Source of the DNA: CAYWVR01 sp964461715 | Lineage (GTDB): Bacteria; Planctomycetota; Phycisphaerae; FEN-1346 | DNA length: 64,000 nucleotides | NCBI GenBank assembly: GCA_964461715.1 | Contig: CAYWVR010000018.1 | Coordinates: 6,306-70,305, forward strand | Direction of reading: 5' to 3' | Made by a program: the position numbers and the translations under genes | The notes under the pieces: model-generated | Told to the model about the DNA's origin: nothing | The model's database searches: none | Seen by the model: the letters and a program-made list of their open reading frames with translations, nothing else | Shown: piece by piece, positions 52,201-60,816 of the stretch | How positions within the stretch are numbered: the stretch's first letter is position 1 | Layout of the letters: each line of letters opens with the position of its first letter

Positions 52201-52773
52201 GACCCGGCCCACGACAGCCGGTACTTCAATCGTATGGGAAAGGATCAATCGAACCGGGGCGAACCGATGAACCGGCCGGAGCAACCGGTCGTCCGCGTCT
52301 CCTGGGACCGGGCTGCCGCCTTCTGCCGCCGGCTCTCGGAGCGAATCGGCGAGCGGGCGGCCCTGCCCACCGAGGCCCAGTGGGAGATCGCCTGTCGGGC
52401 GGGCTCGACCGCTCGCTTCGCCTGGGGCGACGATCCGGCCGCCTTCGCCACCCTCGCCAACCTTGCCGACGCCCGGTTTGCCGCGTTCCAGGGCAAGCAC
52501 AGGCCGACGTGGCGCCCGGGGGTCAAGAGCGTCCAGGATGGCCACCTCGTGACGGCCCCGGTCGCCTCATTCGAGCCGAACGCGTGGGGCCTCCATCACA
52601 TGCACGGCAACGCCGCCGAGTGGACCCGCACCGAGGGGGAGGCGGGGACGAAGGTCGTGCGCGGCGGGAGCTTCGCCGACCGGCCGCATCGGGCGACGTG
52701 CACCTTCCGCCTCGCCTATCCGGCGTGGCAACGGGTGTACAACGTGGGCTTTCGTATCGTGATCGAAGAGTGA
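49207..52773 (+). CDS. HzsA-related secreted protein with two CxxCH motifs and a C-terminal SUMF/FGE-like domain
   Basis: A large exported multidomain protein (1188 aa). A signal peptide (residues 1 to about 28) is followed by an N-terminal beta-sandwich (about 35-190), a helical linker and a propeller-like central region (about 300-730: FGSTENYQGVP, DHNWCPTVLHDGRVMYTRWEY) as in hydrazine-synthase-alpha-related proteins. Two c-type heme attachment sites follow, CVGCH (736-740) and CVRCH (786-790). Residues from about 980 form a sulfatase-modifying-factor fold (GKHEVSNAQFAAF, LPTEAQWEIACRAG, MHGNAAEWT, VVRGGSFAD). The SUMF part lacks the paired catalytic Cys of true FGE. Such proteins occur widely in Planctomycetota-like genomes without anammox. 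Electron carrier or binding protein; function unknown. Confidence 0.82.
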   Translation: MSSACRRCAASAVAVALFVCATASLDAAQAPKRDRKAKAPAVALEPGWHVLGPLEAPKGKDAFDHPFGPEIILDLEGGVGKARWQARPKWADGVVHNLPGGDTAVTYLARTITAALPTKLHVYLGSDDGIAVWLNGDRVHARDVFRSASPNQDAVDLALRAGENRLLIKIVNRRGSMGFYFSTSPTPAAEAAGRVGRQAQPAAEPAEPPTGLDALAALRRAVVDLAETFGERYPHGPAYLEAMDALAASALDEPAEIERFQSLRSEALLANPLLDFDRLLLVRREGGPRMGLPQNWQGNCALPRDGYRDEIAVLSPVRPGGEVTTLFRPDPDAFVGDVDLAWDADRLLFSSIGEHNRWHVFEVGIDGSGLRQVTPGDLPDVDFYDACYLPDGGIVFGSTENYQGVPCVGGRNQVANLCRMDADGSNLRRLCFDQDHNWCPTVLHDGRVMYTRWEYSDTPHYFTRILFRMNPDGTGQMALYGSNSYWPNSLFYARPVPGHPTKLVSVISGHHGVARAGELVVFDPARGQHEAAGALQRIPGHGRPVPPILRDRLVNRSWPRFLHPWPLSEKYVLVACQPDRRAPWGLYLVDVFDNMLCLLQDPKCAYLEPVPLRPRPRPAVIPDRVRPDADTATVYLTDVYEGDGLAGVPRGTVKRLRVFAFDYGYRNLANHTYIGIDGPWDVHRILGTVPVEKDGSAAFRVPANTPLAVQPLDSGGRAVQVMRSWFTAMPGENLSCVGCHERLSDASPVRMTLAMRRRPDDIEPWYGPARGFSFKRDVQPVLDTHCVRCHDGSPKGDKKRRPDLRADEGGGFDRAYRALHPYVRRPGPESDYHILPPMEYHASTSELVQMLEAGHHDVQLDAEAWDRLVTWIDLNVPCHGTWSEFRPIPNNGRHRRRLLRARFAGLDVDYEIVPDLPGYAPPERRATRPERRPSAEATALAAPGPEKRTRAPSAPPEERTVELAPDLPLVLVRVPAAGDGGPFWIGKHEVSNAQFAAFDPAHDSRYFNRMGKDQSNRGEPMNRPEQPVVRVSWDRAAAFCRRLSERIGERAALPTEAQWEIACRAGSTARFAWGDDPAAFATLANLADARFAAFQGKHRPTWRPGVKSVQDGHLVTAPVASFEPNAWGLHHMHGNAAEWTRTEGEAGTKVVRGGSFADRPHRATCTFRLAYPAWQRVYNVGFRIVIEE

Positions 52774-52792
52774 GGTTGAAGGAGGTCCCTGG

Positions 52793-54043
52793 ATGCGCCA
52801 GTCGACTCGCCTGTCGCGCCGCCGGTTCCTGCGCCGGGCGGCCGGCGCGGGTGCCGTCGTCGCGTGCCCCACCGTGGTCCGGGCCGCGGCCCTGGGGCTG
52901 GGCGGACGCACCCCGCCCAGCGGACGCATCGTCATGGGGGTCGTCGGGACAGGCAGGCGCGGCACGGGGGACATGCGGACCTTCCTCGGCTTCGGCGAGA
53001 TCCAGGTCGTCGCCGTCTGCGACGTGGTCCGCGACCATCGCGACAAGGCCAAGGCCCTGGTCGACGCGCATTACGGGTCGGCCGACTGTGCCTCGACCGT
53101 CGATTACCGCGAGATCACCCGCCGAGACGACGTCGACGTCGTCCTCATCGGGACGCCCGACCACTGGCACGCCATCCCCTCCATCGACGCCTGCCGCCAC
53201 GGCAAGGACGTCTTCTGCGAGAAGCCGCTCTCGCTGACGATCGCCGAGGGGCGGGCGATGGCCGACGCCGCCCGCACCTACGACCGCGTCTTCTCCTCCG
53301 GGAGCCAGCGCGTCCTGGGGGACCATGGCAACCTTTGCCGCGCCGTTCGCGGCGGGGCCATCGGCCGCCCGCTCGAGGCGTGGGTCGACATCGGCGGCCC
53401 GTCGCGGCCGTGCGATCTGGGCGGCCAGCCCGTGCCGGACGGGATGGACTGGGACCGGTGGCTCGGCCCGGCCCCGTGGGCCCCGTACCACCTCCACCGG
53501 TGCAGCCGGGCCTACGGCCTGGAGGGAAAGGGATGGCGGACGTGGCAGGATTACTCGGGCGGCATGATGACCGACTGGGGCGGCCACCGGTTCGGGGCGG
53601 CCCTTTTTGCTCTGGGCCTCGACCACACGGGCCCGACGGAAATCTACCCGCCGGACGGCAAGGACCACCGGCTGCTGACCTACGTCTTCGCGAACGGCGT
53701 CCGCCTCTACCACGCCCCCGGGCGCGGCCCCGGCGTGCAGATTCGCGGGACCGAGGCGACGGCGCCGGGCGACAAGGTCGCGGTCCGGGGCCGCGTGGAC
53801 ATGCCGACGTACAAGGGCACGGGCGGCCTGGGCGGCGACTTCGTCCACTCGATCCTCCACCGCGAGCGGGCCTTCCGCGACGTCGAGCGGGCCCACCGCA
53901 CGGCCACCGTCTGCCACCTCGGCAACATCGCCTACAAGCTGAAGCGGCCGCTCAAGTGGGACCCGGTCCGCGAGCGGTTCACCGGCGACGACGAGGCGAA
54001 CCGGATGATCGACCGCCCGAAACGCGAGCCGTACGTGCTGTAG
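52793..54043 (+). CDS. Tat-exported Gfo/Idh/MocA-family oxidoreductase
   Basis: A 416-aa protein with a twin-arginine signal (SRRRFLRRAAGAGAVVA, residues 8-24), so it would fold with its NAD(P) cofactor before export. The Rossmann domain has VVGTGRRGTGDM and the E-K-P block is FCEKPLSLTIAEG near residue 142. The C-terminal domain has GGMMTDWGGHRFGAAL, matching the large planctomycete group with a PNWxxW-type N-terminal part. It is 20 bp downstream of the HzsA-related gene and probably co-transcribed. Substrate unknown; a glycan-derived sugar is likely from context. Confidence 0.87.
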   Translation: MRQSTRLSRRRFLRRAAGAGAVVACPTVVRAAALGLGGRTPPSGRIVMGVVGTGRRGTGDMRTFLGFGEIQVVAVCDVVRDHRDKAKALVDAHYGSADCASTVDYREITRRDDVDVVLIGTPDHWHAIPSIDACRHGKDVFCEKPLSLTIAEGRAMADAARTYDRVFSSGSQRVLGDHGNLCRAVRGGAIGRPLEAWVDIGGPSRPCDLGGQPVPDGMDWDRWLGPAPWAPYHLHRCSRAYGLEGKGWRTWQDYSGGMMTDWGGHRFGAALFALGLDHTGPTEIYPPDGKDHRLLTYVFANGVRLYHAPGRGPGVQIRGTEATAPGDKVAVRGRVDMPTYKGTGGLGGDFVHSILHRERAFRDVERAHRTATVCHLGNIAYKLKRPLKWDPVRERFTGDDEANRMIDRPKREPYVL

Positions 54044-54173
54044 GCGACCCCACGCGCAAGCCGCAGAAATCGGGCCGCAAGCGGCCCGGCGCAACGGGCC
54101 CGGGGCCCGGCCCACGCGCAAGGCGCCGCCGGCTTACGGGACCCCACGAAAAGAATCAAATGGAGATTGCCCC

Positions 54174-55574
54174 ATGGCCCGGTCTTTGTGTCTGCCGGCA
54201 CTGCTCGTCCTCGCGTCCTCTCTCCTCGGTGACCCCCCCCCGACCCGCGACGAGGCCGTCCGCCGAACGCGCGAGGCCATCGAGGCGGAGCGCGCGGCCT
54301 ACGGCGGGACGTGGGAGGGATGGCAGGCGCACGTCCGGCCCTGGCGCGAGGACGCACGGCGGATCATGACCACCGAAGCGTGGCCCTGGCCCGCGACACG
54401 CGACTTCCGATTCCTCGGGCGGGCCCTCCAGTTCGCCCTCCTCGACGACGTCGGCGATCAGGGGCGCGGCAAGTCGCCCCTCGACTCGATCCGCCACTTC
54501 GACCGCCAGCTCAAGGCGCGGGGGATCGACCTCGTCGTCATGCCCATCCCCTCGAAGATCGAAATCTATCCCGACTATCTCTCCGAGAAGGCCCCCGAGG
54601 ACCGGGCCGTCTACCTCGCCGGCAAGCGGCTGCTCTACGCCCTCGCGTCCTCGGACGTCGAGGTCCTCGACCTCTACACTCTTTTCCGCGACGCCCGGAA
54701 GGCCCACGGCGACGACGCCCCGCTCTACTACGACCGCGACAGCCACTGGCGGAACCTCGGGGCCCGCCTCGCCGCCGAGGCCATCGGCGAGCGACTGAAG
54801 CGCTACGAGTTCGTCCGGAAGGCCCTCGCCAAGGGCGCCCCCTACGCCACCAAGCCCCACGAGCGGACCGACGGGGCGAAGGCCGACTCGGTGGAGATCG
54901 TCGTCCATCGCGCCACCGAAGAAACCTACGACAGCGTCGGCGATTCGCCCGTCATCCTGACCGGCGACAGCTTCTCGATGTATAACATGCACCTCGGAGG
55001 GCACCTTCCCGCGCAGGTCGCGCGGCACATCGGGATGCCGTTGACGTACCGGTGCTCGGAGGGCCTCGGGCCGACCGTGCCGGTCGAGATCGCGCGGGCC
55101 GAGCGCGAGAAGGGCTACCTGGAGGGGCGGCGGGTGCTCGTCTGGACCTTCACGGACCGGGGCCTCAAGCTCCGCGAGAAGGACCGGCCATGGCCGACGG
55201 CCGTGCTCCCCTCCCGAAGCGGCGACGCGCCTCTCGTCCGAGACGTCGAGGCGACGGGCACCGTGGTCGCCGCCTCGCCGCCCCCGCCCGAGAATCCGCC
55301 CTACGATGCGTTCGCCAGGAAGCTGCACCTGAAGGACCTGACCGACGCCAACGGCAAGCCCGTCGGGACGGGCGAAGGCGTCGTGCGGGTCCTTGCGCTC
55401 AAGGACCGGAAACCTCTGCCCATCGCCGCCGTCAAGGCGGGGGATCGACTTACGCTCCGCCTCACGTCCTGGAGCGAGGTCGCGGATCGGTTCGATAAGA
55501 TCATGAGCGGCGTCCTCGAAGACGCCCAACTGGAGGCGGAGGCCGATCACTATTGGGGTGAGATTGCCAAGTAG
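54174..55574 (+). CDS. AlgX/AlgJ-like SGNH-hydrolase (acetyltransferase-type) protein
   Basis: Exported SGNH-fold protein (466 aa) related to alginate O-acetylation proteins. A signal peptide (1-19) is followed by the catalytic domain: RDSHWRNLG near residue 190 (the Asp-x-His-Trp pair of AlgX/AlgJ) and LTGDSFSMYN near 263 (nucleophile Ser). No MBOAT partner is nearby, so it may be an esterase or an acetyltransferase using another donor. The end overlaps the next start by 17 bp, linking it to the heparinase-like gene. Confidence 0.8.
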   Translation: MARSLCLPALLVLASSLLGDPPPTRDEAVRRTREAIEAERAAYGGTWEGWQAHVRPWREDARRIMTTEAWPWPATRDFRFLGRALQFALLDDVGDQGRGKSPLDSIRHFDRQLKARGIDLVVMPIPSKIEIYPDYLSEKAPEDRAVYLAGKRLLYALASSDVEVLDLYTLFRDARKAHGDDAPLYYDRDSHWRNLGARLAAEAIGERLKRYEFVRKALAKGAPYATKPHERTDGAKADSVEIVVHRATEETYDSVGDSPVILTGDSFSMYNMHLGGHLPAQVARHIGMPLTYRCSEGLGPTVPVEIARAEREKGYLEGRRVLVWTFTDRGLKLREKDRPWPTAVLPSRSGDAPLVRDVEATGTVVAASPPPPENPPYDAFARKLHLKDLTDANGKPVGTGEGVVRVLALKDRKPLPIAAVKAGDRLTLRLTSWSEVADRFDKIMSGVLEDAQLEAEADHYWGEIAK

Positions 55575-58470
55575 CGCCCTGACCTTCGTGGCGGTCATGA
55601 TTCTTGCAGCCACCGCCGGGGCCGACGAGATGCAGCTCGTCCTCCGCGACGGCCTCTGCCGCCCCGACGACCCGACGGCGCGAATGAACCTCGTCCTGGA
55701 CCTCGCGGTCGAGGACGGCCGATGGGGCCGCGTCTGGCCCCTGGCCCTTGACTACGGCCACGGCCTCCACACGGGGCGGGTGCTGGAGGCGGTCCAGCGC
55801 CCGGGCGCACTCCGGCTGCGGCTCGCCGTGGCCATGGGCGAGGACACGTGGCACGCGGGCGGCATGGGCCTCTACACGCTCGATCTTGCGCGCACAGGCG
55901 ATGGCCGCCTCGAAGGAACCTATGCCGCCGCCTTCGAGGGCCACGCCCTCGCCGGTCCCGTCGACGGGGTCGTCAAGCCGCCCCGGCCGATCGTCGTGCC
56001 GGACTTCACGCCGCTCGCGCCCGGCGAGCACCCGCGGCTGCTGGTGCGGGTCGGCGACCTCCCGGCGCTGCGCGCGAAATCCCGCACCCCCTTCGGCCGC
56101 GCGTGGCGCGACGCCGCCGCGCGACGGCGCGACCTCGTCAGCCTCGGCCTCCTCTATCAAATCACCGAGGACCCCGCCTACGCGACCGAGGCGATGACCG
56201 TCGTCACGGGGTACGGCGAGCGGCTCGTCTCCGACGACCCCGCGCCCGACAGCCGCGAGTACGGGCACCGGCTCGTGCGGGTCGCCCACGCCCTGGACCT
56301 CTGCTGGGACGCGTGGCCCGCCCGGTTTCGCGACGACCTGGTCGAGCGGCTCGAACGAACGATCGCCGAGCACCAGTCGCGCCTCATGATCGCCCGGGCG
56401 AACCCGCACCCGTGCAGCCACACGTACGGCCCCGCGCGGGGCGCCCCGGCCATCGCCTCGCTCGTCCTTTTCGGTGAGCCCGGTCCCGCGCTGCCGCGCC
56501 CCGCGCCGCCGGGGGCCGAGAGCGTCCGCCTGGTCCCGCCCTCCGCCGACCCCGCCGGCCCCGGCGTGCCGGTCGTGACCCTGGAGGCGAGCACGCGCCC
56601 CGACCGGTGGCTCGTCGCCGGACCCGTGCCGCACATCGTCCACCCGGACCTGGTCGACGCGATGACCCGCGACGGGTCGCTCCGCCCGTCGACCGGGACG
56701 AAGGTCGCGTTCGAGATGCTCGTCGCGGGCCGCCCGACGCCGGTGGAGATGACCTTCCAGGCGCCGCCCGCCGCCGCCGTCTCGATCGAGGGCGTGGACC
56801 TCGCGAAGCTCGGCGCCGGGCCGGGCGCCTCGACCACGCTGCTCTACACGGTCCTGGAGGTCGAGGCCGAGCAGACCGTGGGCCTGGAGCGCGGGGCCCG
56901 CGAGACGCTCGTCTGGCTCGGCGGGCGGCTCCTCGCCGGGGAGACCCTCTATCGCCTCGCGCCGGGGCGATACCCGCTGCTGGCGGCCCACGCGACGGGC
57001 CGCACGACCGGCACGGTCGGCCCATGCCTCGTCGGTCCCGGCAGTCCGGCGATGGCCCGTCGGCAGATGGCGTACGAATTGGAGCGGGCCGCCTGGCGCG
57101 CCGACCGGGAGATATGGCAGGCCACCGGCGCCGAAGCGCGGAAGGTCCGCCTCGCCGACGTCGGCCGCCAGCAGGTCTATCGGCACTACCGCCTGGGCAT
57201 CGGCGACGGCGGCTTCGGGGCCGAGACGGGCGACTACGCCGACGTCGCCTCGCACTATCCGCTCATCTATGCCACGTACTATCGCCGATGCTTCGGGCGC
57301 GACGCGAGCCCGTACCCCGATGTGACGCATCTCGTCTCGCGACGGCTGATGCAGATGCATTTTCCGCCCGGGGGACGGCCGCGGGCGCGGCGGCTCGCCT
57401 CGGCCGCGGGGTTCCGGGGGGACTGGGCGGCGGCGGCGTATCCGATCGTGCCCCGGGCCCATCGGCCCGCGGTGCTCTGGGCGTGGAACCGGGTGGCGGG
57501 GGCGTCGACGGAGGCGCCCGAGAAGGCCCTGGAAGGGACCCGCGATCTCGCGCTCGCCCACACGTTCGTCCACTATCCCCTCGGGGCCGAGCCGCGCCCG
57601 CCCGCCGAGGTCCTGCCGCCCACGTGGCACGCCCCGACGTTCGGCTACCATGTCTTCCGGAGCGGCCGGGACGAGGACACGCTGATCGGCCAGGTCTTCG
57701 CCAAGGCCGCGCCCGCTTGGGGATGGAGTCATCCGAACGCGGGGACGTTTCGCATCTTCGGCTTCGGCCGCCCGTGGGTAGCCGGCAGCGACGACCGCGC
57801 CGGCCTGCGGCTCCAGGAACCCGTCGTCCTCCTGCCCGAGGACGAGACGAACCCGGACGGGTGCGGACGCGTCACGCACCTCGCGGCCGACCCCGACGGT
57901 TCCGGCCGCCTCACGATCGACTACCGCGACGTCTACGCCCGGCCCGCCCGGCTCTACGACCGCACCCTCCTCCGGCGCCCCGAGCGGTTCGTCGCGAGCG
58001 ACATCACGGGCCTTCGAGCCCTGGGGTTCGACTACAGCGGCGCCTCCGGCGCGCCGGCCCTGCTCGTCGTTGTCGACCGCATCGAAGGCGGAGGACGGAG
58101 GGAGTGGCTCTGGCCCGTGCCGCGCGGCTGGCCGGCGAAGGTGAAGGTCGAGGAGCGGGCGTTCACGATTACCGATGCCGGGGCGACGATGCGGGCCACC
58201 TTCGCCGCCCCCGCCGAGGTGCGGATCGAGGCGGTCCGCGAGACCGTCCGGGCAAGCGTCCTCGGCGACCGCCGCCGCACCTTCGAGGGGACCCTCGAAC
58301 GCGTCAAGGCCCACGCCGGGCCCGACGCCCCCGGTTTCTTCGTCGTCGTGACCTTCACGCGAGGCCCGGCCCCGGCGGTGACGGTCCGGGGGACGGGCCT
58401 GGAGGCCCGCGTCCGCGTCGGGGGCCGGACCGTGACCTTCGACGGCGCGAAGGTCGTCCTCGAGCCGTAG
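55558..58470 (+). CDS. Secreted heparinase II/III-like polysaccharide lyase family protein
   Basis: A 970-aa exported protein. The signal peptide (residues 1 to about 22, ends TAGA) starts at GTG 55558 inside the preceding gene. Residues about 30-160 are a beta-rich module. From about 165 an alpha/alpha-toroid-like helical region with the family opening HPRLLVRVGDLPALRAKS resembles heparinase II/III and alginate-lyase-like proteins. The C-terminal third (about 690-970) is beta-sandwich. Conserved Tyr/His candidates occur in DSREYGHRLVR and GWSHPNAGTFRIF. Substrate unknown; an acidic or acetylated polysaccharide is likely given the neighbours. Confidence 0.65.
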   Translation: MRLPSSALTFVAVMILAATAGADEMQLVLRDGLCRPDDPTARMNLVLDLAVEDGRWGRVWPLALDYGHGLHTGRVLEAVQRPGALRLRLAVAMGEDTWHAGGMGLYTLDLARTGDGRLEGTYAAAFEGHALAGPVDGVVKPPRPIVVPDFTPLAPGEHPRLLVRVGDLPALRAKSRTPFGRAWRDAAARRRDLVSLGLLYQITEDPAYATEAMTVVTGYGERLVSDDPAPDSREYGHRLVRVAHALDLCWDAWPARFRDDLVERLERTIAEHQSRLMIARANPHPCSHTYGPARGAPAIASLVLFGEPGPALPRPAPPGAESVRLVPPSADPAGPGVPVVTLEASTRPDRWLVAGPVPHIVHPDLVDAMTRDGSLRPSTGTKVAFEMLVAGRPTPVEMTFQAPPAAAVSIEGVDLAKLGAGPGASTTLLYTVLEVEAEQTVGLERGARETLVWLGGRLLAGETLYRLAPGRYPLLAAHATGRTTGTVGPCLVGPGSPAMARRQMAYELERAAWRADREIWQATGAEARKVRLADVGRQQVYRHYRLGIGDGGFGAETGDYADVASHYPLIYATYYRRCFGRDASPYPDVTHLVSRRLMQMHFPPGGRPRARRLASAAGFRGDWAAAAYPIVPRAHRPAVLWAWNRVAGASTEAPEKALEGTRDLALAHTFVHYPLGAEPRPPAEVLPPTWHAPTFGYHVFRSGRDEDTLIGQVFAKAAPAWGWSHPNAGTFRIFGFGRPWVAGSDDRAGLRLQEPVVLLPEDETNPDGCGRVTHLAADPDGSGRLTIDYRDVYARPARLYDRTLLRRPERFVASDITGLRALGFDYSGASGAPALLVVVDRIEGGGRREWLWPVPRGWPAKVKVEERAFTITDAGATMRATFAAPAEVRIEAVRETVRASVLGDRRRTFEGTLERVKAHAGPDAPGFFVVVTFTRGPAPAVTVRGTGLEARVRVGGRTVTFDGAKVVLEP

Positions 58471-58544
58471 CCCCTGGACCTTTCGGCGGGCGACGGTAGC
58501 ATGCATCCTCGTCCCGCCGCAGACCACGCGACGAAAGGAACCGG

Positions 58545-60569
58545 ATGGACCCGAAGCTTCACGACGACCGCCTCCGCATCGGAGCGAGCTGGTATCCCGA
58601 GATGTGGCCGCACCAGGAGTGGCCGAAAGACGTGGCCCGGATGAAGGAGCTGGGCTTCAACGTGGTGCGGCTGTTCGAGTTCGCGTGGCACCGGTTCGAG
58701 CCGGCCGAGGGCCGGTACGACTTCGACTGGGCCCTGGCGGTGATGGACCTCTGCTACCGGGCGGGGATCGACGTCCTGGTCGGAACCCCCACCGCCGCGC
58801 CCCCCGCGTGGCTGACCGCGAAGTACCCCGAGGTCCTCCAGGTCGGCCCCGACGGCCGTCGCGCCACGCACGGCCGGCGCAAGCACTACTCGCACCTGTC
58901 GCGGCGGTACCGGGCTCTGGCGGCGGGGATCGTGGGGAAGATGGTCGAGGCGTTCGCCGATCACCCCGCCCTTCACTCCTGGCAGATCGACAACGAGATG
59001 AGCGGCCGCGACTACAGCGACGAGAGCCGCGACCTCTTCCACGCCTACCTCGAGGCTCGCTTCGGCACCGTCGAGGCGATGAACCGGGCGTGGGGCCTCG
59101 AGTTCTGGAGCCAGGCCTACGCAAGCTTCGACGAGGTGCCCATGCCGACCGCGAGCGTCGGCTCCATCGAGGTGCCCGAGCGTCATCACCCGTCGCTCAT
59201 CCTGGCGCTGGCGGACTTCTTCAGCCGCGGATGGACTCGCTTCATCTCCGAGCAGTGCGACGTGATCCGGGCCCGCAGCGACCGCCCCATCACGACGAAC
59301 ATGTGCGGCAGCAGCACGGGCAGCGACTGGTTCGCCCACAACCGGGCCCTCGACCGCGTCGGCTACAGCCTATATAAGGATGTTCCTCACTATCCCTGGA
59401 ACCTCATGTTCCTCGATCGCATGCGGGCCGAAAAGCCCGGCCGCCCGTACTGGCTCCTGGAGACCGCCCCGAACTGGTCCGGCGGGGGAAAGCAGTGGAA
59501 CATCCATCACCACGGGGCGGGCCTGCGCGCGATGACCTGGCTCGCGACGGCCCTCGGCGGCTCGATGACCCTCTATTGGCAATGGCGGAGCCACTGGGCC
59601 GGGCAGGAGATGCAGCACGGGACGTGCGTCTCGGCGACGGGCCAATGGCGACCGAACAAGGAGACGTGGACCCGACTGGCGTCGGATTTCGCGGAGCACG
59701 GCGACTGGCTCCTCGCCCATCCCCCCCCGCCGGCCGAGGTGGCCCTCGTCCACTCGACCCGGGCCGCGTGGGCCTTCAGCATCGACCCGATCGACGAGGA
59801 CATGGCCTACGTCACCCGCTGGCGCGACGACTATCATCTGCCCCTCGCCCGGGGGCACGTCTGGCGGGACGTGATCGGCGACGAGGCTGATTTCGAGAGA
59901 TACAAAATTCTCCTTCTCCCGATGATGCCCGTCCTGCCGGAGGCGATGCGGGCGCGCCTGCCCGCGTGGGTCGAGGCGGGCGGCCGGCTCCTGCTCGGAC
60001 CCCGGACGGGATACCGGACGGAGGCGTTCACGGCCTTCACGGACCGGACGTTCGGAGGCCTGGAGGACCTGATGGGGGCCGAGAGCGCGCTGGGCTTCAC
60101 GGCCCACGGGCGCGAGGACCGGGTCCGCATCGAGTTCGCGGGCGGCCCGACGAGCCGCACCCGGGCCTGGTGCGAGGCCTTCGCCCCAACCCGCGCCGAG
60201 CCCCTCGCCCACTACCGCGGCGAGGGCGAGTACGGCGACGGGCAAGTGGCGGCGGTCCGCCACCGCATCGGCCAGGGGACCGTCCTGACGCTCGGCGCGA
60301 TGATCGAGCCGGCCGTCTACGTGGGCCTCGTGCGGGAACTGATGGACGAGGTCGACGCCCGGCCCGTCGCCGAGGGGGCCGCCGACGTGGTCGTCGTCCC
60401 GCGCGCGGCCGAGGGAGGCGAGGTCGCGGGATGGGCCGTCGTCAACCTGGCCGAAGGGCCGCGCGCGGTCACGCTCCCGGCCGGCGGCACGGACCTCCTC
60501 CGCAACGTTCCCTCGGATCGGGAGCTCTCTCTTGAACCCCTCGGCGTGCGCGTCGTGGTCAAGCGCTGA
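58545..60569 (+). CDS. GH42 beta-galactosidase
   Basis: Retaining beta-galactosidase (674 aa) of glycoside hydrolase family 42. The TIM barrel begins RIGASWYPEMWPHQEWPKD, then VVRLFEFAWHRFEPAEG. The acid/base Glu is in WQIDNEMSGR near residue 150 and the nucleophile Glu in YWLLETAPNWSG near 306. A trimerisation domain (about 390-600) and a small C-terminal domain follow, as in the family. No signal peptide, so it is probably cytoplasmic, acting on imported oligosaccharide. It lies 74 bp downstream of the lyase-like gene. Confidence 0.93.
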   Translation: MDPKLHDDRLRIGASWYPEMWPHQEWPKDVARMKELGFNVVRLFEFAWHRFEPAEGRYDFDWALAVMDLCYRAGIDVLVGTPTAAPPAWLTAKYPEVLQVGPDGRRATHGRRKHYSHLSRRYRALAAGIVGKMVEAFADHPALHSWQIDNEMSGRDYSDESRDLFHAYLEARFGTVEAMNRAWGLEFWSQAYASFDEVPMPTASVGSIEVPERHHPSLILALADFFSRGWTRFISEQCDVIRARSDRPITTNMCGSSTGSDWFAHNRALDRVGYSLYKDVPHYPWNLMFLDRMRAEKPGRPYWLLETAPNWSGGGKQWNIHHHGAGLRAMTWLATALGGSMTLYWQWRSHWAGQEMQHGTCVSATGQWRPNKETWTRLASDFAEHGDWLLAHPPPPAEVALVHSTRAAWAFSIDPIDEDMAYVTRWRDDYHLPLARGHVWRDVIGDEADFERYKILLLPMMPVLPEAMRARLPAWVEAGGRLLLGPRTGYRTEAFTAFTDRTFGGLEDLMGAESALGFTAHGREDRVRIEFAGGPTSRTRAWCEAFAPTRAEPLAHYRGEGEYGDGQVAAVRHRIGQGTVLTLGAMIEPAVYVGLVRELMDEVDARPVAEGAADVVVVPRAAEGGEVAGWAVVNLAEGPRAVTLPAGGTDLLRNVPSDRELSLEPLGVRVVVKR

Positions 60570-60816
60570 GCCATGCCCGGGGGGCTTGGCCACGCGGTTT
60601 CGCGCGGCCAGGCGCCGAAGGGCCCCCAAGGCGCGAAATAGAGCTCGGCCTCCCGGCCCCGGAGGAGGCGCTTTCACGGCCCGGCGAGCGCGGACGGTTC
60701 GGGCGCGGGTTCATCTTTCCAACCGGGGCCCGCCGCGCGCACCCTTGAGTCGCTACTGTACGGCGCGCCCGGCGTTCGCTAGAATGGTCTCCGGCGAACT
60801 CGTGAAGGAGCCCCGC

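Noticed and set aside
48259..52545. A 1428-codon minus-strand frame running from hemX through the HzsA-related gene
   Set aside because: Only the last 265 codons (48259-49056) encode a recognisable protein; the rest is antisense shadow, and the true start with a ribosome binding site is at 49056.
54072..54087. GGGCCG/CGGCCC hairpin after the Tat oxidoreductase gene as a terminator
   Set aside because: No U-tract; further GC palindromes directly adjacent make chance occurrence likely.
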